From a bacterium (lineage in GTDB: Bacteria; Zhuqueibacterota; Zhuqueibacteria; Residuimicrobiales; Residuimicrobiaceae), in contig JAAYTV010000201.1 in the NCBI GenBank assembly GCA_012523655.1, forward strand, positions 1-19,886: 19,886 nucleotides of DNA, read 5' to 3'. Below, in pieces: positions 14,891 through 19,886 of the stretch. The notes under the pieces were generated by a model. That model was not told the origin of the DNA, made no database searches, and saw nothing but the letters and a program-made list of their open reading frames with translations. Position 1 is the stretch's first letter. Each line of letters begins with the position of its first letter. The position numbers were made by a program, and so were the translations under genes.

Positions 14891-16963
14891 ATGAAAAACC
14901 GCACACTGCTGATCGTCGACGGCGATCCTAAAAATCTTCGCATTCTCAAGAGCCATTTTACCGACTCAGGCTATCAGGTCGATGAGGCCTCTGTCGATGA
15001 AGAGGCCCTCCGTCTGATATCACAAAAAAGCTATGACGCCATCCTTACCGATCTGTCCGGCGCGCAGATCGACGGCCTGAAAATTCTCGAAGCGCTGCAG
15101 AACGATCCCCGTAAAAATGCCGCTGTCTTTTTTCTTACTGCAAAAAACGACGTCTGGAATCGGGTAACCAGCTTTAAGCGCGGCGCCAAAGATTTTATCG
15201 TCAAGCCGGTGCACGTTCGAGAAATCGCCGCCAGAGTTCAAATGGTGCTGGATCGATTAGAACGGCGGCAATCGGCCTCCCATCCAGCCCCGGCCCTTTC
15301 CGGCCGGCTGCAGGATTTCAGCTTGAGCGATCTTTTGCAGATTCTAAAGGATGAAAAAAAAACCGGGACGCTGATGCTCTATAACGACAACAATCTCAAC
15401 GGGCAGATGGGCCTCCACAACGGCATCCTGGTCCACGCCGTTTCCGGTGCCCTGCAGTCCAACGCCGCAGTCGACAAAATGATGTCCTGGAGAAAGGGCC
15501 GCTTCTCCATGCGCTTCACTCCGGTTGAAAAAACCGTTGCCGTTCAACAGGAGGGTCACTTATCGCAAGGAGCCCAAAGGATGGAACAACGCGAAGAACT
15601 TTTGCAGCAACTTCCTTCGCTTGAAAGCGTTTTGGTCACCACCAGCAATTTTAAGAAAATCGTTTCGCAAAAAACCCTGGCTGGAGACTTGGACTATTTC
15701 ATCTCCCTGTTTGACGGAAAACGAACGCTCGGCCGAATCATCAACGAGAGCACCTACGACGAAATAACCTCTCTCAGCCGAATTCTAAAGTTATATCAGC
15801 TCGGCTTCCTCTGTGTTGCTAAAAAGCAGCCAGAGCTCCCGTCTGCGGCCGCGGACCGGGGTATACCACCGGTGGAGAGACCCTCGCAGCCGAAGCAAAC
15901 CGAAAAGCCGGTCGCCGAAACCTGGCCCGAGGAGGCTGAGGAGGAGACGGTGGTCAGCCTGCAACAGGATGCGCTGAACAGCCTGGACCAGGAAGAGCTC
16001 GACCGCTCTCAAACAGAGCCGGAATTGGAGGACAAAGAAGATGAAACCGAGCTGGCTGTGCAGCATGACTTTGCCGATGACGGCATCAGCGAATTGCTGA
16101 CCAAGGATTTGAGCCAGTGGCGCAGCGACTCTGGATATGATAAAGATCTGTTTTATGAATTGCGCAGCGCTGCGGAAAAACAGCCCGGCTTTCAAACCCC
16201 TCCAGCCGGCCGCGAGCCGGTGGAAGACGACAGTCAACTGCTGTTCCCCACCCTGGAAATGCTGGAACAGGAACATCCGGCCGACGCGCTTTTAACCCTG
16301 CCCGGCGAATCGGCGTTCCCTTCCCAAGAACCGACCGTGCCTCTGGATCTTACGCCGCCGCCAGCCGAACCACCCCGTCAACCTGCGCGCCGAAGCAAAG
16401 AGCAAGGCGCTGAACGTTTTACTCCAGGCTATGGGCATATCCTCGTCCTCGGGTCCGATGAGAAGGTCCGCCGGCATATGGTCGCCAGCCTTACCGCGAA
16501 TCGCGTATTCGTCAAGACCTACGACAACCCCGAGTGGTCAGACCTTATTTACGGCGCAGCTGAATTTAAGGGCGGACATTCGCTCAACATCCTCAGCCTG
16601 TCTCTGGAAAAAGAATTCAGCGGAGTGCTCGAGTATTTTTCCCGTTCGCTGCTCGGCTACCTGCTGCTCATCGATACCATGCCCGGCGATTGGAACTACA
16701 AACGCTATCTCATTCAGGCGTTAAAGGGGACCTTGGCTGTGCCGTCCATGATTATCATCCCCGCGCAGCTCTCCATTTCGTCTGGCTTTTCTGAACACGA
16801 CTGGCGCATTCGACTGGGGTTGCCCGACGATCAACTCTTTGCCGCGCATGTCGAGTTTGATCCCATCACCTGCAAACGCTTTATCTTTCGCTTAATCGAA
16901 ACCTATTACCGCAAACGGATCGTCAACAGAAAAAACAGATTGGCAAGGAGTGCGACGATTTAA
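14891..16963 (+). CDS. PatA-like response regulator: receiver, DUF4388 and degenerate GTPase-like C-terminal domain
   Basis: Cytoplasmic signalling protein of 690 residues. Residues 4-125 form a CheY-like receiver: LLIVDGDPKN at the acidic pocket (D10, D12), phospho-acceptor D54 in AILTDLSG, T83 in FFLTAK and K105 in IVKPV, so it can probably be phosphorylated. Residues 136-210 match the DUF4388 (PatA-type) domain: LSGRLQDFSLSDLLQIL, KKTGTLML and a GRFSM-like segment. A helical region to about 315 follows, then an acidic, Pro-rich low-complexity linker (about 320-510). The last 175 residues look like a small-GTPase fold without a P-loop: GHILVLGSDEKVRRHM where a GxxxxGKT would stand, then GYLLLIDTMPGD and a PSMIIIP strand. 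No ribosome-binding site is obvious at this ATG. The stop abuts the next start. The receiver and DUF4388 calls are firm, the last domain is an inference. Confidence 0.85.
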   Translation: MKNRTLLIVDGDPKNLRILKSHFTDSGYQVDEASVDEEALRLISQKSYDAILTDLSGAQIDGLKILEALQNDPRKNAAVFFLTAKNDVWNRVTSFKRGAKDFIVKPVHVREIAARVQMVLDRLERRQSASHPAPALSGRLQDFSLSDLLQILKDEKKTGTLMLYNDNNLNGQMGLHNGILVHAVSGALQSNAAVDKMMSWRKGRFSMRFTPVEKTVAVQQEGHLSQGAQRMEQREELLQQLPSLESVLVTTSNFKKIVSQKTLAGDLDYFISLFDGKRTLGRIINESTYDEITSLSRILKLYQLGFLCVAKKQPELPSAAADRGIPPVERPSQPKQTEKPVAETWPEEAEEETVVSLQQDALNSLDQEELDRSQTEPELEDKEDETELAVQHDFADDGISELLTKDLSQWRSDSGYDKDLFYELRSAAEKQPGFQTPPAGREPVEDDSQLLFPTLEMLEQEHPADALLTLPGESAFPSQEPTVPLDLTPPPAEPPRQPARRSKEQGAERFTPGYGHILVLGSDEKVRRHMVASLTANRVFVKTYDNPEWSDLIYGAAEFKGGHSLNILSLSLEKEFSGVLEYFSRSLLGYLLLIDTMPGDWNYKRYLIQALKGTLAVPSMIIIPAQLSISSGFSEHDWRIRLGLPDDQLFAAHVEFDPITCKRFIFRLIETYYRKRIVNRKNRLARSATI

Positions 16964-18028
16964 ATGGGCGCATCGCCGAATCGCATCGACCCCAGCCGGG
17001 TGCTCCTCGTCGATCAACCTGGACCAGAGCTGGAACAAATTGTTCAGTGCCTGAAGGAATACCACCTAACGGCCATCATGGCGGATACGGCGGCGGAAGC
17101 ACTGACCTACTGCGAACAGCAGGACATACAGTTACTGGTCTCCGAACGCACGCTGCCCGATATGGACGGTTTTGATTTTTTCCGCCAGGTACGGGAAATC
17201 GCTCGGACTAAAGACCTACCCATCATCGTCTTGACCCGCGAGATCGATCTGGATGAGCGGATCAAAAGCATGTCCCAGGATGTGGATGATTACATCCTCA
17301 AACCCTTTTATCCGGAAGAGGTGGCTGCGCGCGTCAATACCGTTCTGCTGGAATCGCTGCGATCCGCCGACGGATCCCTTGGTGCCGATTGCCCCTTGGC
17401 CGGCCGATTGGAAGATATGACTCTGCTCAGCCTGCTTCAGCTCTTGGTCCGCGGCAAAAAAACAGGCAGAATTCTACTGTCCGTCGATCCACAGCCAAAC
17501 CACATCATAATCAACGACGGTTCCATCTGGGATGCCCAATGGGGCCGAGCGCAGGGCGAAAACGCTCTCATTAAATTGTTGCTGCAGTCCAGCGGCGGCT
17601 TTCGTGTTCAGCTGCAGCCCGAGATCCTCGAAGAAAGCACCATTCCCTATCCAGCCGCAGAGGTGTTGCGATGGGGCGCCGAACTGTTGGATGCAGGCCG
17701 CCGTTTAACTGCTTTGATCCCATCGCTGGAAACCGTGTTAGCATCCGCCGAAACCGCTTTGCAATCCCGTGAGTTGAGCGAATCGGAGTACGGTTGGATC
17801 CGTCATCTTCAGCACCCTCAGACTATAGCCTCTTTATTGCACCAGCTGGAAACCGCCGGCCAGACGTTGACCACCTGCCGAACCCTGTTGGAAAAAAAGC
17901 TGATTGTCATCGCCGACACGGCCGCAGGACGCCTCACGGATGTGCCCCAGTCAACCACCAAGCGATCCAAAGACCGGCCATCGCTGCTCACCGTTTTTTT
18001 TCGCAAAAGAAGCAATAAATCATCGTAG
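16964..18028 (+). CDS. PatA-like protein: pseudo-receiver plus DUF4388
   Basis: Signalling protein of 354 residues and the partner of the preceding gene, whose TAA directly touches this ATG; AAGGAG lies 13 bases upstream, inside that gene. Residues 12-130 form a receiver-like domain: LLVDQPG (D17, with the second acidic residue replaced by Gln18), LLVSERTLPDMDGFDFF, T91 in IVLTRE and K113 in ILKPF. The usual phospho-accepting Asp is Glu61, so phosphorylation is unlikely and the domain may be locked in an active-like state. DUF4388 follows (about 145-225: LAGRLEDMTLLSLLQLL, KKTGRILLS, an IINDG strand). A helical tail of about 100 residues resembles the region after DUF4388 in the neighbour. 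The pair may form one signalling unit; no output domain for DNA binding is visible. Confidence 0.85.
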   Translation: MGASPNRIDPSRVLLVDQPGPELEQIVQCLKEYHLTAIMADTAAEALTYCEQQDIQLLVSERTLPDMDGFDFFRQVREIARTKDLPIIVLTREIDLDERIKSMSQDVDDYILKPFYPEEVAARVNTVLLESLRSADGSLGADCPLAGRLEDMTLLSLLQLLVRGKKTGRILLSVDPQPNHIIINDGSIWDAQWGRAQGENALIKLLLQSSGGFRVQLQPEILEESTIPYPAAEVLRWGAELLDAGRRLTALIPSLETVLASAETALQSRELSESEYGWIRHLQHPQTIASLLHQLETAGQTLTTCRTLLEKKLIVIADTAAGRLTDVPQSTTKRSKDRPSLLTVFFRKRSNKSS

Positions 18029-18107
18029 ATTTAGTGATTGAAAAGTGCGGTTCGTGGCGCTGCCGATCTTATTCGCCAATCTTTAGAAAGAACGTCGAGT
18101 GGGCGTT

Positions 18108-19100
18108 ATGATGCTGTTCCTATTGCGGCTTGTTGTTTTTTTTCTGCCGGCTCAGGCCAGCGGGGATGATGGCCCTTCCCTGTCACTGCAGAGCTGTTTT
18201 CAGCCGCCTTGGATCATACAGTTTCAGCCGCAGGATTCTGCGCTGGCCAGAGACATTCCAAGACTGCTTGACGCCAAACTGCCGGATATCCAACGCGACC
18301 TGGCGGTGCAAGCCGACGGTCTCTATGCGATCGTCGTTGCCCCCTCCCGTGAATACTATAATCATTATTTAATCTCGGGCTTGCCGAAATGGAGCGGCGC
18401 TTATGCCGTTCCAGCGATGCGCACACTGGTGATGAAATCTCCACGCTGGGATCGGCCGGAGAACGACTTTGGTAAAACCCTGATTCATGAGCTGGTCCAC
18501 CTACTGCTCCATGAACGGCTCAAGGGGCAGCCGGCGCCGCGCTGGCTTGATGAAGGTCTGGCCTTGTTTTATGAAGAACCCCGGGACTGGGATTATCCAC
18601 TCGCCCTGTCCAAAGCCCTTTTCACCCGCTCACTGATCCCCCTTGACCAAATCGATGCGGTGCTTTCGTTCCACCCAAGCCAGGCGGCGCTGGCCTATCA
18701 GGAGAGCTATTCGGTCGTCACCTATTTTCTCAGCCTTTATGATCTGGACGGCTTGCAGGTCTTGCTGGACGGCCTGCAACACCGTGAGCCCCTGGAGGCG
18801 ATCTTTGTGCAGGCCACAGGAAGCCCCTTCTTCGCCTTTGAGCTGGAATGGCAACAGTACATACAAGACCGCTATTCCTATCACTGGCTCTCCGAATGGG
18901 ATACCTTCCTTTGGATTTTTATCCTTCTGCTTGCCGCCGCAGCCTTCCTCTGGATCCGCCGGCGTAATCGGCGGACGGTTCAAGCGTGGGGGGAGCCGCA
19001 GGAGGCGGCCCCCCTTGACGAAGACGCAAGGCCGGAGGAACCAGGCCCCTTGAGCGCAACGGATGAAACTTTTATTGAAAATAACGATCCGGATGCGTAA
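18108..19100 (+). CDS. Membrane-anchored gluzincin (MA-family) peptidase
   Basis: Predicted zinc metallopeptidase of 330 residues acting outside the cytoplasm. An N-terminal signal sequence (MMLFLLRLVVFFLPAQA) is followed by an extracytoplasmic catalytic region. The motif HELVHLLLHE (about 127-136) is HExxH, and WLDEGLALFYEE twenty residues on supplies the third zinc ligand Glu, the pattern of the peptidase MA family. A hydrophobic helix near 266-282 (FLWIFILLLAAAAFLWI) ends in RRRNRR, then an acidic tail of about 45 residues, so the protein is probably held in the inner membrane with the tail in the cytoplasm. I prefer the ATG at 18108; a GTG three codons earlier is possible. Substrate is unknown. 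It lies 79 bp after the PatA-like pair and 9 bp before the acyltransferase. Confidence 0.82.
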   Translation: MMLFLLRLVVFFLPAQASGDDGPSLSLQSCFQPPWIIQFQPQDSALARDIPRLLDAKLPDIQRDLAVQADGLYAIVVAPSREYYNHYLISGLPKWSGAYAVPAMRTLVMKSPRWDRPENDFGKTLIHELVHLLLHERLKGQPAPRWLDEGLALFYEEPRDWDYPLALSKALFTRSLIPLDQIDAVLSFHPSQAALAYQESYSVVTYFLSLYDLDGLQVLLDGLQHREPLEAIFVQATGSPFFAFELEWQQYIQDRYSYHWLSEWDTFLWIFILLLAAAAFLWIRRRNRRTVQAWGEPQEAAPLDEDARPEEPGPLSATDETFIENNDPDA

Positions 19101-19109
19101 ATTTCTGTA

Positions 19110-19886
19110 ATGAAGAAATTACAAAACTATTTGGAATATTTGCTTGTCCTCCTCGTCTCCACGGTGATCAACAGGCTGCCGTGGAAGTGGGCCTTGGCGT
19201 TCGGACGGGGTTTGGGGTATTTCTGTTTTTACATCGTGCCCATTCGTAAAAAGGTGACATTGGAAAATCTGCGCCATGCCCTTCCAGAGCGGTCTGAGGA
19301 GGCCCGAAATCGCATCGCACGCGACACCTATGTTCAATTCGGCCAGACGATCATCGAGTTCATGCTGGTGCCGAACACCTCTTCCGAAGCGCTACGACAG
19401 CGGGTGCGGTTTGAACCGACGGCATTTATCGAGTGCGCTAAAAGTTCGTCTTGCGGCGCGATCTGCATGAGCGGCCACTTTGGCAACTGGGAATTGATGG
19501 CAGCTGCGATCAGCGACGCCGGCATTCCCATGAGTGCGCTTGTCAAAGAACAACGCAATCCGCTGGTGGATCATTTTATCGCTCGAACGCGGACGAAAAA
19601 AAACATTGAAACCTTTCCCCTGGGAATCGCAGTGCGCGGATTTGTCAAAGCGCTGAGAGAAAAAAAATTTGTCGCTGTTCTTGGAGATCAGGATGCCCAC
19701 CGAGAGGGCGTTTTCATCAACTTTATGGGGCGGCCCGCTTCCACGGCCAAAGGGGCGGCCATTTTAGCGTTGAAAACCGGTGCGCCGATGCATTTCGGCG
19801 CTGCGGTTCGCGAACCAGACGGCACGCACACGATTTACCTGGAGACAATCGATCATTCGGATTTGAACGGCGTAACCGAAGAGAAC
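19110..19886 (+). CDS. Lysophospholipid/lipid A acyltransferase (LpxL/HtrB family), 3' end missing
   Basis: First 259 codons of a membrane-associated acyltransferase of the LpxL/HtrB family, which adds a secondary acyl chain to lipid A precursors. The frame stays open to the right edge. An N-terminal hydrophobic segment (about 10-45) is followed by the catalytic H-x4-E motif in MSGHFGNWELMA, then conserved segments VLGDQDAHREGVF, FMGRPASTAKGAAILAL and KTGAPMHFGAAVRE, all typical of this family. The start ATG is 9 bp after the peptidase stop, so the two are probably cotranscribed. Presence of this family points to a Gram-negative envelope with lipid A. Which acyl position it serves cannot be told. 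Confidence 0.9.
   Translation, partial: MKKLQNYLEYLLVLLVSTVINRLPWKWALAFGRGLGYFCFYIVPIRKKVTLENLRHALPERSEEARNRIARDTYVQFGQTIIEFMLVPNTSSEALRQRVRFEPTAFIECAKSSSCGAICMSGHFGNWELMAAAISDAGIPMSALVKEQRNPLVDHFIARTRTKKNIETFPLGIAVRGFVKALREKKFVAVLGDQDAHREGVFINFMGRPASTAKGAAILALKTGAPMHFGAAVREPDGTHTIYLETIDHSDLNGVTEEN

Overview
The window looks like part of a chromosome from an uncultured, probably anaerobic or fermentative Gram-negative bacterium. The evidence is an oxygen-sensitive-type membrane [NiFe] hydrogenase operon, a lipid A-type acyltransferase (LpxL/HtrB family), and a strong sign of selenocysteine use. GC content is moderate to high. TGA is the ordinary stop of several genes here (formate-dehydrogenase-like subunit, HycI, HyfC, HyfH), so a recoded genetic code is unlikely. 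I cannot place the organism more precisely from sequence alone.

Left block (1-12730, all minus strand, one tightly packed operon transcribed right to left). It starts with a three-gene soluble module: a formate-dehydrogenase-like molybdopterin protein, an 8Fe-8S protein of the sulfhydrogenase beta type, and an FAD/NAD(P)H reductase of the sulfhydrogenase gamma type. Next is a HycI-type hydrogenase maturation protease, then a hydrogenase-4-like membrane complex in the order HyfD, HyfB, HyfG, HyfC, HyfH, HyfE, HyfF. HyfF runs off the left edge. No NuoB-like small subunit (HyfI/HycG) is seen; it may lie beyond position 1. The layout suggests electron exchange between NAD(P)H and H+/H2, coupled to ion movement by three antiporter-like subunits.

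Two features stand out. First, the hydrogenase large subunit gene is interrupted by a single in-frame TGA (4023-4025), exactly at the second cysteine of the N-terminal nickel-binding motif (CGI-TGA-GSVHS). A perfect 7-bp hairpin sits where a bacterial SECIS element should be. The simplest reading is a selenocysteine at a position that normally bridges Ni and Fe, unlike classical [NiFeSe] hydrogenases, where Sec replaces a terminal ligand in the C-terminal motif. Second, the formate-dehydrogenase-like subunit keeps its [4Fe-4S] motif but has His, Ala and Met where formate dehydrogenases have Sec/Cys, His and Arg. It may be an electron-transfer relic, as NuoG is in complex I, or have another substrate.

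Middle (12731-13063). A divergent intergenic region holds a good sigma-70-type promoter for the hydrogenase operon (perfect TATAAT), a second promoter for the plus-strand gene, and an 8-bp dyad over the hydrogenase start site.

Right block (13064-19886, all plus strand): adenine deaminase; two adjacent PatA-like proteins (receiver plus DUF4388), the first with a degenerate GTPase-like C-terminal domain and the second with Glu replacing the phospho-accepting Asp; a membrane-anchored HExxH gluzincin peptidase; and the start of a lysophospholipid/lipid A acyltransferase cut by the right edge. Nothing in this block is obviously tied to the hydrogenase.
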